Assembly: GCA_020199775.1 (NCBI GenBank)
Contig: JAIVJZ010000041.1
Location: 62,001-126,000, forward strand
Length of the DNA: 64,000 nucleotides
DNA from: Acidobacteriota bacterium
Lineage (GTDB): Bacteria > Acidobacteriota > Blastocatellia > Pyrinomonadales > Pyrinomonadaceae
Direction: 5' to 3'
How positions within the stretch are numbered: the first letter of the stretch is position 1; the number at the start of each line of letters is the position of its first letter. The notes under the pieces were generated by a model. The model ran no database searches and was not told where the DNA came from. It was given only the letters and a program-made list of their open reading frames with translations. Positions 1-8,160 of this stretch are shown piece after piece. A program made the position numbers and the translations under genes.

Positions 1-808
1 GTATCTGCGTGTCGCCGCCGACGGGCGCGAAACGTTGCTCTTCGAGCACGCGCAAAACTTTCGCCTGCGTGCGCGCGCTCATGTCGCCCACCTCGTCGAG
101 AAAGAGCGTCGCGCCGTCGGCCAACTCGAACTTTCCCCGCTTGGCCGAGGTCGCGCCCGTGAACGCTCCTTTGACGTGGCCGAGCAACTCCGACTCGATC
201 AACTCTTCGGGGATGGCCGCGCAGTTCAACTCGACGAGAGCCGCGCCCGCGCGCCGCGACTGCGCGTGAATGGCGCGCGCGACCAACTCTTTGCCCGTGC
301 CCGACTCGCCGTAGATGAGCACGCGGCCGTCCGTCGGCGCGACCGCCGCGATCTGTTTGCGGAGCGCGCGCATCGCCACCGACTCGCCCACCATCGCGTT
401 CTCTTCGTTGATCTCGGCGGCGAGCGTGGCGTTCTGGCGTTCGAGCGCGCGCTGGCGCAGGGCGTGGCGCACGGTGAGGACGGTGCGCTCGATGGAGAGA
501 GGCTTTTCGATGAAGTCGAACGCGCCGAGTTTCGTCGCGCGCACGGCCGTCTCGATGTTGCCGTGGCCGGAGATCATCACGACGGCGCAGTCCGCGCCGG
601 ACGAGGCGAGGCGCGCGAGCGTGTCCAGCCCGTCCATGCCGGGCAGCCACACGTCGAGCAGCACGCAGCCGTAAGCCCGTCGTTCGACGGCGACCAGACA
701 CTCCTCGCCCGACGCCACCGCGTCCACCGTGAAGCCCTCGTCTTCGAGCACGCCGCGCAGCGTCTCCCGGATGCCGCGCTCGTCGTCAACAATGAGAATC
801 GAGTCCAT
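1..808 (-). CDS. Sigma-54-dependent response regulator, NtrX/NtrC type (partial, runs off left edge)
   Basis: Enhancer-binding response regulator; only the first 269 residues lie in the window. The reading frame is open from an ATG at 808 to base 1. The receiver domain is residues 1-115, with phospho-acceptor Asp52 in [11 protein letters not shown] and the conserved Lys in FIEKPL. The AAA+ sigma-54 activation domain starts near residue 140: Walker A GESGTGKE (167-174), GAFTGA loop that contacts sigma-54 (214-219), Walker B ATLFLDE (233-239). The arginine finger and DNA-binding domain would lie beyond the edge. It follows the sensor kinase gene by 15 bp on the same strand, so the pair reads as NtrY-NtrX. 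Family assignment is secure; the exact ortholog is inference. Confidence 0.93.
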   Translation of the reverse strand, partial: MDSILIVDDERGIRETLRGVLEDEGFTVDAVASGEECLVAVERRAYGCVLLDVWLPGMDGLDTLARLASSGADCAVVMISGHGNIETAVRATKLGAFDFIEKPLSIERTVLTVRHALRQRALERQNATLAAEINEENAMVGESVAMRALRKQIAAVAPTDGRVLIYGESGTGKELVARAIHAQSRRAGAALVELNCAAIPEELIESELLGHVKGAFTGATSAKRGKFELADGATLFLDEVGDMSARTQAKVLRVLEEQRFAPVGGDTQI

Positions 809-814
809 AGGAGC

Positions 815-890
815 TGTCAGCCGTCAGCCGTCAGCGTTCAGCCGGTCAGTTTGCGCGGCCACAAGCTGACGGCTGACGGCTGACGGCTGA
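815..890. repeat. Heptamer-built inverted repeat (CAGCCGT family)
   Basis: The left arm consists of tandem variants of CAGCCGT and the right arm of their complement (ACGGCTG), around a loop of about 20 nt. The right part lies inside the end of the kinase gene and supplies its last residues, so those C-terminal amino acids are probably repeat-derived. Confidence 0.75.
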
Positions 891-3283
891 TCGCTTCGCA
901 CTTCGTCCGTGACGGGGATTTCGACGAGAAATTTCGCGCCGCGCGGGCGATTGGGTTCGGCGCGGATACGGCCGCCGTGCTCGTTGACGATGCGCTGGAC
1001 GATGGCGAGGCCGAGACCCGTGCCGCGCCCGCGCGTGGAGAAATAGGGTTGGAAGAGGCGCGAGAAGTCGGAGCGTTCGATGCCGTGGCCGGTGTCTGCG
1101 ATTTCGACGAGGAGCATGCCGCGCGACGGATCGTGGCCGGTGGCGACGGTGATGCGCCGCTCGCCCTCCGCATCGCTCATCGCTTCGAGCGCGTTGTCGA
1201 TCAGGTTGACGACGGCGCGGCGCATCTGCTCCGCATCGAGCATGCCGGGCGGGAGCGTGCGCGCGAGGTGGACGTTCACGCGCACGTCTTCCAAGCGATC
1301 TTCGTAGAGCGCGACCGCCTGCCGCACCACTTCGTTCAAATCCGCCGCTTCGAGGCGCGCGTGCGGCAGGCGCGCGAAACGCGAGAACTCGTCAACCATC
1401 GCCTTCAGCCCCGCCACCTCGCGCGTGATCGTCGTCGTGCATTCCTCGACCACCTGCGCCACGCGCGACACCTCGACGCGCTCCGCTTCGCCTCCCTCTC
1501 CGCCGGTCGCGCCGCCGTTTGCGCCGCTGTTTGCTTTTGCACCGGCCGCGCCGCCGTTCGACGCCGCAGTCTCGACGCTCGCTTCGCCCGCGCCGTACAG
1601 GCGTCGGAAGTTGCGCGCGATGCGTTCGGCCGAGAGTTGGATGGGCGTCAGGGGGTTTTTGATCTCGTGCGCCATGCGGCGCGCGACTTCGCTCCAAGCG
1701 GCGGCGCGCTGCGCGGCCAACAGTTCCGTCAGGTCTTCGATAACGAGCACGATGCCGCGCGAGGAATGCCCGCCGCCTGCGCCGCCCTCCGTGAAGTTGC
1801 CGAGCGCGGTGGCCGTGAGCGCGACGGGCACGACGCCCGCGTCCTGAGATGCTCCGCGCGCCAGTTCCATCTGCCACGCCGCGCGCCCCGTCCGCCGCGC
1901 GCGCGCCAGCACGCGTTCCAGCACGAGATGATCTTCGACGCTCAACATCCCTTTGAGCGGCGCGCCCGGCGGCGGCGTTTCGCCGAGCCGCAGCATGGCG
2001 ACGGCGGCGGCGTTGATGGTCGTCACGCGGTTCTCTTCGTCGAGCGAGACGACGCCGGTCGAGAGCGATTCGAGCACGGTCTCGATGTAGTTGCGCCGCT
2101 CGTCGAGCGCGAGATTCTTGTCGCGCAACTCGCCCGCGCCCGCTTCGATGCGACGGCGGTTCTCCGCCAGTTGCGCGGTCATCTGGTTGAACGAGGCGGC
2201 GAGGATAGCGAGTTCGTCGTCGGCGATGGTGGCGACACGGTGCGCGAGGTTACCGCGCGCCACCTCGTCGGCCGCTTCGGCGAGCGCGCGGATGGGCGCG
2301 CCGATGCCGCGCGCGAGATGGATCGCGCTCCACGTCGCCGCGAACAGCAGCATCAACGTCAGCAGGCCGAGCGTGGACAGGCCGAGCAGGCGCACCTTGC
2401 GCTGGCGCAGTTTGAAGTTCTCGAACGTCTGGCTGCTCCTGACGAGTTCGGCGAGTTGCGGGTCGGCGCGCCGCTCGCGCGCGGCGACGAGCGTGTGCCG
2501 GTTGCCGAGGCGCAACTCCGTCACGTCGAAAACTCTCCCGCCGATTCTCACCTCGCCCTGCGGCGCGCCGCGTTCCGCCGCCGCACGCGCGCCGCTCAGG
2601 ATGGCGTCCTCGTCGCCCGGCCGCAGTCCGCGCGTCGCCGTCGGGAAACGTGCCGCGTCGCCGAGCGCGAGCAGCGACAGGTTGCCGCGCCCGGCGAGTT
2701 CAGCCAGTTTGAGTTTGAGTTCGTCGTCCGACGAGAGTTGGGTGTCGCCCGCAGGCTGCGGTTCGGGCAGGAGGCTGTGCGTGACGGCGACGGTCGTTCG
2801 GAAACTCTCCGCCTCGCGCCGCGCCTCGTTCGCCTGCACCTCGCGCGCCTGTTGCACGACGGCTTCCGGCAGGCTGCTGAACCACTTTTCGAGCGAGCGA
2901 TTGAAGAAGATGTATGAGAAGACGGCCATCGCCGTGATCGGCAGCAGGCTCACGGTGATGAAATAGACGACGAGCCGCGTCTTGATCTTCGAGCCGAGTT
3001 CGTGCGCGCGCCGCTCGCGCCGGAGTTTGACGAGGTTGCGCACGAAGATGAAGGTGAAGATGATGAAGGCGACGAAGTTGAGCGACGAGAGCGCGTAGAG
3101 CAGCAGCGTGTCGGCGGCCGTGTCGGGCGTGAAGATTTCCCACAGCCCGAAGACCTGCAATGCGATGAGCACGAACAGCAGCGACAGCACGAGGCCGCCG
3201 AGCAGCCACGGCGGGCTGCGTCGCTTGGGCTTCGGCTCGCCCGCATCTTCCGGCGTCTGTGGGGTCGGTTCGTCAGTCATCAC
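824..3283 (-). CDS. NtrY-type membrane sensor histidine kinase
   Basis: 819-residue membrane histidine kinase, presumed partner of the adjacent response regulator. Three hydrophobic segments lie in the first 130 residues and one near 295-320, followed by HAMP (about 320-375, ARGIGAPIRALAEAADEVA) and a PAS region (about 390-500). The HisKA H-box is AHEIKNPLTP (about 535). The HATPase domain shows the N box VVNLIDNALEAM, G1 ADTGHGIER and G2 GRGTGLGLAIV. A stretch of about 40 Ala/Gly/Asn/Ser residues (GGAAGAKANSGANGGATGG region) is inserted at the turn of the dimerisation hairpin, which is unusual. The C-terminal 20 or so residues are encoded by an intergenic-type repeat. Role in nitrogen or redox sensing is inferred from the family only. 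Confidence 0.93.
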   Translation of the reverse strand: MMTDEPTPQTPEDAGEPKPKRRSPPWLLGGLVLSLLFVLIALQVFGLWEIFTPDTAADTLLLYALSSLNFVAFIIFTFIFVRNLVKLRRERRAHELGSKIKTRLVVYFITVSLLPITAMAVFSYIFFNRSLEKWFSSLPEAVVQQAREVQANEARREAESFRTTVAVTHSLLPEPQPAGDTQLSSDDELKLKLAELAGRGNLSLLALGDAARFPTATRGLRPGDEDAILSGARAAAERGAPQGEVRIGGRVFDVTELRLGNRHTLVAARERRADPQLAELVRSSQTFENFKLRQRKVRLLGLSTLGLLTLMLLFAATWSAIHLARGIGAPIRALAEAADEVARGNLAHRVATIADDELAILAASFNQMTAQLAENRRRIEAGAGELRDKNLALDERRNYIETVLESLSTGVVSLDEENRVTTINAAAVAMLRLGETPPPGAPLKGMLSVEDHLVLERVLARARRTGRAAWQMELARGASQDAGVVPVALTATALGNFTEGGAGGGHSSRGIVLVIEDLTELLAAQRAAAWSEVARRMAHEIKNPLTPIQLSAERIARNFRRLYGAGEASVETAASNGGAAGAKANSGANGGATGGEGGEAERVEVSRVAQVVEECTTTITREVAGLKAMVDEFSRFARLPHARLEAADLNEVVRQAVALYEDRLEDVRVNVHLARTLPPGMLDAEQMRRAVVNLIDNALEAMSDAEGERRITVATGHDPSRGMLLVEIADTGHGIERSDFSRLFQPYFSTRGRGTGLGLAIVQRIVNEHGGRIRAEPNRPRGAKFLVEIPVTDEVRSDQPSAVSRQLVAAQTDRLNADG

Positions 3284-3411
3284 GCTTCGCGGAAACAGAG
3301 TTTAGCACGCGGAAGTGCGCGCCGGGCATTCTCCGTCTCACCTCCCGCCGGACTTTCGGTTACAATCGGCGGCGACTTCTCCAATCCGCAAGCCGCGAAC
3401 GCTTTCACACG

Positions 3412-4368
3412 ATGAACCCACTCGACATTTTTCTCAACCGCCACGGGCGACTACGCAGCGGCTGGCGACTCGCCATCTTCTGCGCCGTCTATTACACCGC
3501 GCTCGCCGCGTTCTTCATCGCCCTCCACGCGCTCTTCTTACTGTTCAACTCGAACGCCGGGGCACGGCTGGCCGGAACGCCCGGCTACATCGTGCAATCC
3601 TTCATCCTCTTCACGACCGCCCTCGTCGTCGGCTGGGGCTGCGGGCGACTGTTTGAAGATTTGCCCCTGCGCGCGCTCGGCTGGGCGCGGCATCGCGGCT
3701 GGCTGCGCGACCTGCTCGTCGGGTCACTGCTCGGCGTGCTCTCACTCACACTCGCCGCGCTCCTGGCGACGGCGTTTCGCGGCTTCCAGTTCGGCGTCGG
3801 GTCGTCAATTTCAAGCGTCGCGTTCCTGAAGACGTTCTTCGGCTCGGCGGTCATCTTCATCTTCGCGGCGGCGGCCGAAGAGATGCTGTTTCGCGGCTAC
3901 CCGTTGCAGACGATGATGCGCGCCCTGCCCTTCCTCGCCGCCGTCATCCCTTCGTCGGTGCTCTTCGCCTCGGTGCATCTGGACAACCCGAACGTCGCGT
4001 GGGGCTTCACCTTCGTCAACACGATGCTGGCGGGCTTCTGGCTCGCGGTCGCTTACTTGCGCACGCGCAGCCTCTGGTTTCCGCTCGGCCTGCACTGGGC
4101 TTGGAACTGGGCGATGGGCGCGCTGCTCGGCCTGCCCGTCAGCGGCATCACGAGCCTGACGCGCGCGCCCCTGCTGCGCGCCACAGACGCCGGCCCCGCG
4201 TGGCTCACAGGCGGCGCGTACGGCATCGAAGGCGGCGCGGCCTGCACCGTCGCGCTGCTCGTCTCGACGATCTTTATCTGGAAGACGCGGCTACTGAGAG
4301 CCGATGAAGAGTTGAAGAAATTTACTGACGGGGAAATGCCGAAAGAAGACGTAAATCGTGAATCGTAA
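3412..4368 (+). CDS. CPBP-family intramembrane glutamic/metallo-endopeptidase
   Basis: 318-residue polytopic membrane protein with about eight hydrophobic segments. The CPBP (Abi/Rce1-like) motif EEMLFRGYP has Glu156, Glu157 and Arg161. The later conserved His motifs appear as HLDNPN and LGLHWAWNW. Substrate is unknown; family members process prenylated or membrane peptides. The start chosen is ATG 3412, because the longer open frame upstream has no membrane character and includes the divergent kinase promoter region; a TACAAT hexamer at 3361 could be its -10. The last codons (VNRES) are part of the 38-bp inverted repeat shared with the convergent citrate synthase end. Confidence 0.9.
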   Translation: MNPLDIFLNRHGRLRSGWRLAIFCAVYYTALAAFFIALHALFLLFNSNAGARLAGTPGYIVQSFILFTTALVVGWGCGRLFEDLPLRALGWARHRGWLRDLLVGSLLGVLSLTLAALLATAFRGFQFGVGSSISSVAFLKTFFGSAVIFIFAAAAEEMLFRGYPLQTMMRALPFLAAVIPSSVLFASVHLDNPNVAWGFTFVNTMLAGFWLAVAYLRTRSLWFPLGLHWAWNWAMGALLGLPVSGITSLTRAPLLRATDAGPAWLTGGAYGIEGGAACTVALLVSTIFIWKTRLLRADEELKKFTDGEMPKEDVNRES

Positions 4369-4430
4369 ATCGTGAATAGAGAAAAACACGTCTTCTCTAT
4401 TCACGATTTACGATTCACGATTTACGTCTT
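4346..4430. repeat. Perfect 38-bp inverted repeat built of CGTGAAT/CGTAAAT heptamers
   Basis: Arms 4346-4383 and 4393-4430 are perfect reverse complements around a 9-nt loop. Each arm alternates the 7-mers CGTAAAT and CGTGAAT. It sits between two convergent genes and overlaps the 3' end of the CPBP gene, so it may act as a two-way terminator. Nearly the same right arm recurs at 23692-23719, and a diverged copy at 21947-21976. Confidence 0.9.
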
Positions 4431-4434
4431 TTCA

Positions 4435-5628
4435 CTATCTTTCGCCGATCGGCACGTACTTCAAATCGCGCGGGCCGATGTATTCGGCGCGGGGGCGGAT
4501 GAGTTTGTTGTTGGCGTATTGTTCGAGCACGTGCGCCGTCCAGCCGGAAATGCGCGAGACGGCGAAGATGGGCGTGTAGAGTTCGAGCGGGATGCCCATC
4601 ATGTAATAGGTCGAAGCGGAGTAGAAATCGACATTCGGGTACATGCCCTTCTCGCGGTGGATGTACTCCTCGATCTTGCGCGAAATCTCGTACCACTTCG
4701 TCTCGCCCTTCGATTCGCCGACCTCCTGCGAGAACCGGCGCAGGTGTGTGGCGCGCGGGTCTTCCGTCTTGTAGACGGCGTGGCCGATGCCCATGATCTT
4801 CTTCTTCTGCGCGAGTGCATTTTTAACGAAATCCTCGGCCTTATCCAGTTCACCGATCTCCAAAAGCATCTTCATCACGTTCGTGTTCGCGCCGCCGTGC
4901 AGCGGGCCGGAGAGCGCGGCGATGGCCGCCGTGACCGCGCCGTAAATGTCTGCGAGCGTGCCCGCGACGACGCGCGCCGTGAAGGTCGAAGCGTTGAGCT
5001 CGTGGTCGGCGTGCAGGATCAGGCAGATGTTGAAGATGCGCGCCTCGCGCTCGCTCGGCATGTCGCCCTTGAGCATGTAGAGGAAGTTGGTGGCGATGTC
5101 GAGTTCGGGTTTGGCCGGGATCGGGTCTTGGCCGTTGCGGATACGTTCGATGGCGGCGACGAGGACGGGAAACTGCGCCGTCAGGCGAGTCGCCGTGCGC
5201 AGCGCGCCCTCGCGCGAGATGTCGCAGCACTCTCTGTCGTAGAAGTCGAGGGCGGAGACGGCCGTGCGCAGCATGTCCATCGGCTCGGCCTCGCGCGGAA
5301 AGGCGCGGATCAGTTCGACGACCTGCGGCGGCAACTTGTAGTGCGCGCCGATCTCGCGTTTGAAAGCATCGAGTTCCGTCTGAGTCGGCAGGCGGCCGTG
5401 CCAGAGCAGGTAGACGGTCTCTTCAAAAGTCGAATGCGCGGCCAGATCGTGAATGTTGTAGCCCTGATAGATGAGTATGCCCTGCTCGCCGTTCACGTCG
5501 CCGATTGACGAACTCGCGGCCACGACGCCGCGCAAGCCCGCCCCGCCCCCCGCTGTGGCGGCAGGCACGCTCGCTTCCTTCGGTGTGTCCGTCGCAGGCG
5601 CGGCTGCGGCTTCCTTCGCGTTTTCCAT
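4435..5628 (-). CDS. gltA: Citrate synthase
   Basis: 397-residue citrate synthase of the short type, condensing acetyl-CoA and oxaloacetate at the entry of the TCA cycle. Conserved active-site blocks are visible: HADHELNAS (about residue 204), GPLHGGAN (about 243, catalytic His) and GIGHAVYKTEDPR (about 282, His plus Asp). The N-terminal 25 residues are Ala/Thr/Pro-rich and not part of the fold. AAGGAT lies just upstream of the ATG. 2-methylcitrate synthase activity cannot be excluded from sequence alone, but no prp genes are nearby. Confidence 0.94.
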   Translation of the reverse strand: MENAKEAAAAPATDTPKEASVPAATAGGGAGLRGVVAASSSIGDVNGEQGILIYQGYNIHDLAAHSTFEETVYLLWHGRLPTQTELDAFKREIGAHYKLPPQVVELIRAFPREAEPMDMLRTAVSALDFYDRECCDISREGALRTATRLTAQFPVLVAAIERIRNGQDPIPAKPELDIATNFLYMLKGDMPSEREARIFNICLILHADHELNASTFTARVVAGTLADIYGAVTAAIAALSGPLHGGANTNVMKMLLEIGELDKAEDFVKNALAQKKKIMGIGHAVYKTEDPRATHLRRFSQEVGESKGETKWYEISRKIEEYIHREKGMYPNVDFYSASTYYMMGIPLELYTPIFAVSRISGWTAHVLEQYANNKLIRPRAEYIGPRDLKYVPIGER

Positions 5629-5676
5629 GATGGGTATCCTTGAAGTTGTTTAAGTTGAGTCGAAGATAACAAATGG

Positions 5677-5745
5677 GGTGACAAGTGACAAGCGACGGGT
5701 GACGGGAGGTAAGCCGCCTCTCGTGAATCGTAAATCGCGAAGAGA
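5677..5745. repeat. Heptamer repeat (GTGACAA / CGTGAAT variants)
   Basis: Upstream of citrate synthase, tandem variants of GTGACAA and GTGACGG are followed by a short CGTGAATCGTAAATCG stretch, so two repeat families are juxtaposed. The GTGACAA family recurs at 17782-17812. Confidence 0.65.
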
Positions 5746-5794
5746 AAATGGCCGATCAGTTTCCCGCGGGCGACCGGCGGCGCGTGAATTTTTC

Positions 5795-6595
5795 TTACGA
5801 TTTGAGACCCGCGACGCGCACCCGCTGGCCGCGCTCGGCGCGCAGCAGGTGCGCGGCGGACGCACGGTTGGCGGCGATCTCAAGAAAGCCCGCGCTGCCC
5901 CAGATGGCGAACAATTCGCCCGCCGGCCCGCCCGCCTCTTCCGCATAGAATCGGCGAAACGAACTGATCTCGCGCCCGCCGATTTCCAGTTTCGCGCCTT
6001 CGTCGAACTCTTCCCCCGACACTTCCCGCCGCGTGATGCTCGTAACGAGGTTGCCGAAGCGATCAATGTGGATGATCTTGGCCGACCATGCCGCGCTCGC
6101 GTCGCGCACCGGCGCGAGCGGGTCGAGCCGCACGTAGTCGTCGATCAATTCGCCGAAGGCTCCGGGCGGCACGTTATTCGAGAGCGCGGCGGCGACGGGC
6201 GCGAAGATGTCGCGGCCGTGAAAGGTCGCGCTCACGGGCGCGCGAAAAAACTTTTCATTCGTCAACTGAGAGACGCGCACGTCCTGTTCGCGTTCGCAGA
6301 CGTAGCTGAAGAGGCCGTTGTCGGGCCCGACGAAGAAATATCTTTGGGTCGAGATGAGGAGCGGGCGTCGCGCAGAGCCGACGCCGGGGTCAACCACCGC
6401 GACGTGGATCGTCCCCGGCGGAAAACTTTCGTAAGCGGCGAGCAACGTGAACGCGCCCGCCTGCACGTCGTGCGCGGGAATCTCGTGCGTGATGTCGATG
6501 ATCCGCGCCCGCGCGTTGAGCGACAGGATCGCGCCCTTCAACGCGCCGACGAAATAGTCGGCCGCGCCGAAGTCTGTCAATAGCGTAATGAGCAT
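5795..6595 (-). CDS. S-adenosyl-L-methionine hydrolase (SAM hydroxide adenosyltransferase, DUF62)
   Basis: 266 residues. The family converts SAM plus water to adenosine and methionine and is related to fluorinase and chlorinase. The N-terminal motif LITLLTDFGAADYFVGALKG carries the conserved Asp of the SAM site; ITHEIPAHDV and VVDPGVGSARRPLL follow in the expected order, and the C-terminal domain contains HIDRFGNLVTSI. There is no sign of the halogenase-specific loop, so the hydrolase call is preferred. It stands alone between two heptamer repeats. Confidence 0.9.
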   Translation of the reverse strand: MLITLLTDFGAADYFVGALKGAILSLNARARIIDITHEIPAHDVQAGAFTLLAAYESFPPGTIHVAVVDPGVGSARRPLLISTQRYFFVGPDNGLFSYVCEREQDVRVSQLTNEKFFRAPVSATFHGRDIFAPVAAALSNNVPPGAFGELIDDYVRLDPLAPVRDASAAWSAKIIHIDRFGNLVTSITRREVSGEEFDEGAKLEIGGREISSFRRFYAEEAGGPAGELFAIWGSAGFLEIAANRASAAHLLRAERGQRVRVAGLKS

Positions 6596-6596
6596 A

Positions 6597-6682
6597 AAGT
6601 TTCAGGTTTCAAGTTTCAGGTTTCAAGTTATAGAACAATGAACATTCAGACTTGAAACTTGAAACCTGAAACTTGAAACTTT
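6597..6682. repeat. Heptamer-built inverted repeat (TTTCAGG/TTTCAAG family)
   Basis: Four tandem 7-mers alternating TTTCAGG and TTTCAAG are followed, after a loop of about 25 nt, by their complement (CTTGAAA / CCTGAAA). It fills the whole gap between two same-strand genes. The same family appears at 9381-9511 and 18988-19118. Confidence 0.85.
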
Positions 6683-7760
6683 ATTGAATACGCGTTTCGG
6701 TCGAGGTGCGAATCATGAGTTCCTGACCGCGTTCGAGGCGAACGTCTTTGGCGCGCGAGGTGACTACGCCGCCCGCGCCGATGCCGCCGCCGATGACCGC
6801 GCCGATGGCCGCGCCTTTGCCGCCGCCCGCAATCGCGCCGATGATCGCGCCGATCCCTGCGCCCGACCCGACCTTCGCCACGTCGTCCTTCGTCGTGCTC
6901 TTGCCGCGCACGCCGCCCTCTTCGTCAACGTCGCCGACGTTACCGGCCGAGCGGCCGACCACTTCGACGATCTGCGCGTTGAAGTTCGTGAAGCGGCCGT
7001 CGGGCAGACTGATCTGTTCAAAGTCGAGTTGCAATTCGGCCGTGCCGCGCACCTTGCCGCCGCGCTTGACGCCCTTGACGCGCCCGGTCACTTGCGCGCC
7101 CTCATAGGCGGCCGGTTCGATCACGCGCGCCTCGAAGCGGTCGCCGCGCTGCGTCGCATCGGTCGAGAGGTTGGTCAGCAGTTCGACGCGCATCGTCGTG
7201 TCCATCGGGATGTCGAGCGAGCCGATCTGCCGCACCGGGCCGCCGCTGTTGCGGTTGTTGGAATCGCTCACGCGTGCGTCGGGGGTCGTATCGTAAGTGG
7301 GGCGCGCGTCGTTCACGGGTTGCGCGCCCGCGTCGCTCTGCGCCCCCTGCGCCGCTGCGCCGCGCCGCGAGAGACCCGGCGGGATGATCGAGTCGAAGCC
7401 GCGACGATCAAACCCGGCCTCGTAGCCGACCTCGAAACCCTGCTGGTAGCCGTCGCGATAATCTTCGAGCGCGCCGTAGGCGGCGACGTAGGCGCGGTCG
7501 GCGCGCCCGTACTCTTCCTTGTTGCGATAATCGCGCGCGGCGCGTTCGATGGAATCGCGATAGCCCGCCTGATAGCCGTCGGAATAGCCCGTGCGATAAC
7601 CGCGTTCGAGCGCGCCCGCCTGCTGCGTCGCCGTGGCGGCGGAGACGGCGCGCGTCTCGTCCGAACTCGCGTCGGCGCGTGAGACGAATGGCGCGGGGAG
7701 GACGACGACGGCCAGCGCGAGAGACAGGGCGGCGGGAAAAAATCGTGTGCGGGTCTGCAT
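6681..7760 (-). CDS. Secreted glycine-zipper protein with GYxxG repeats
   Basis: 359 residues of unknown function. A signal peptide (about 1-31) is followed by two clusters of Gly-Tyr repeats, GYRTGYSDGYQAGYRDS and YRDGYQQGFEVGYEAGF. A linker follows, then a beta-type domain (MRVELLTNLSTDATQRGDR) and a glycine-zipper hydrophobic segment (GAGIGAIIGAIAGGGKGAA) near the C-terminus. The second half has the same architecture as the protein at 59917-60645, so the two are paralogs. AAGGAGAG lies 6 nt upstream of the ATG. A periplasmic or outer-membrane-associated location is inferred. Confidence 0.8.
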   Translation of the reverse strand: MQTRTRFFPAALSLALAVVVLPAPFVSRADASSDETRAVSAATATQQAGALERGYRTGYSDGYQAGYRDSIERAARDYRNKEEYGRADRAYVAAYGALEDYRDGYQQGFEVGYEAGFDRRGFDSIIPPGLSRRGAAAQGAQSDAGAQPVNDARPTYDTTPDARVSDSNNRNSGGPVRQIGSLDIPMDTTMRVELLTNLSTDATQRGDRFEARVIEPAAYEGAQVTGRVKGVKRGGKVRGTAELQLDFEQISLPDGRFTNFNAQIVEVVGRSAGNVGDVDEEGGVRGKSTTKDDVAKVGSGAGIGAIIGAIAGGGKGAAIGAVIGGGIGAGGVVTSRAKDVRLERGQELMIRTSTETRIQ

Positions 7761-8160
7761 AATTTCTCTCCTTGAAAATGTTCCGGCAAAAGGATTGCGG
7801 CTCGTCGAATCTGCGTGCGCGGGACGCGCCCGTCAGGCGCATCCGGGGTTCTCGCGACGGCCTATGCTAACACTTCGACCCGCCGCCGTGAATTGACTTT
7901 TGAAGCCGCTTGACCGCGCTTCCCTCCGCCGCTAGACTCCGAACGCGCCACTTACAACATGCGCCGGACGGCCGTGGGAGAGTCAACGCCGACAGCGCGG
8001 GAAACTGTCAGTTGCTTGTGATGTCCGACGGCCGACTGTCAGTTGTCTGTTTTCTTTGTCCGTTGCCGGCAGCCGGCAGTCGGCGGTTTCGTGATCGTCG
8101 AGCGAGTCACTAAAATTTGATTGAACACGGGGACGCCGGACAAAGGACAAACGCCATCTT
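7761..8160. other. 400-bp intergenic region between divergent genes
   Basis: Holds a candidate promoter for the cysteine desulfurase at 7910-7938 and a tract of GTCAGTT / GGCAGCC variants at about 8008-8080 that belongs to the window's short-repeat families. No supportable protein-coding gene or RNA was recognised. Confidence 0.6.
7910..7938 (+). promoter_or_regulatory. Candidate sigma-70 promoter upstream of cysteine desulfurase
   Basis: TTGACC, 17-nt spacer, TAGACT. It would give a leader of about 215 nt. The same -35 hexamer and spacing is seen at 54482-54510. Confidence 0.45.

Noticed and set aside
977..2917. Long plus-strand open frame opposite the sensor kinase
   Set aside because: It mirrors high third-position G+C of the kinase on the other strand, has Arg/Glu/Val-rich composition without domains, and no ribosome-binding site.
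4372..5508. 378-codon plus-strand frame opposite citrate synthase
   Set aside because: It begins inside the inverted repeat and is antisense to a well-supported enzyme.
7910..8113. 67-codon frame upstream of cysteine desulfurase
   Set aside because: Starts within the candidate promoter and consists largely of repeat sequence.
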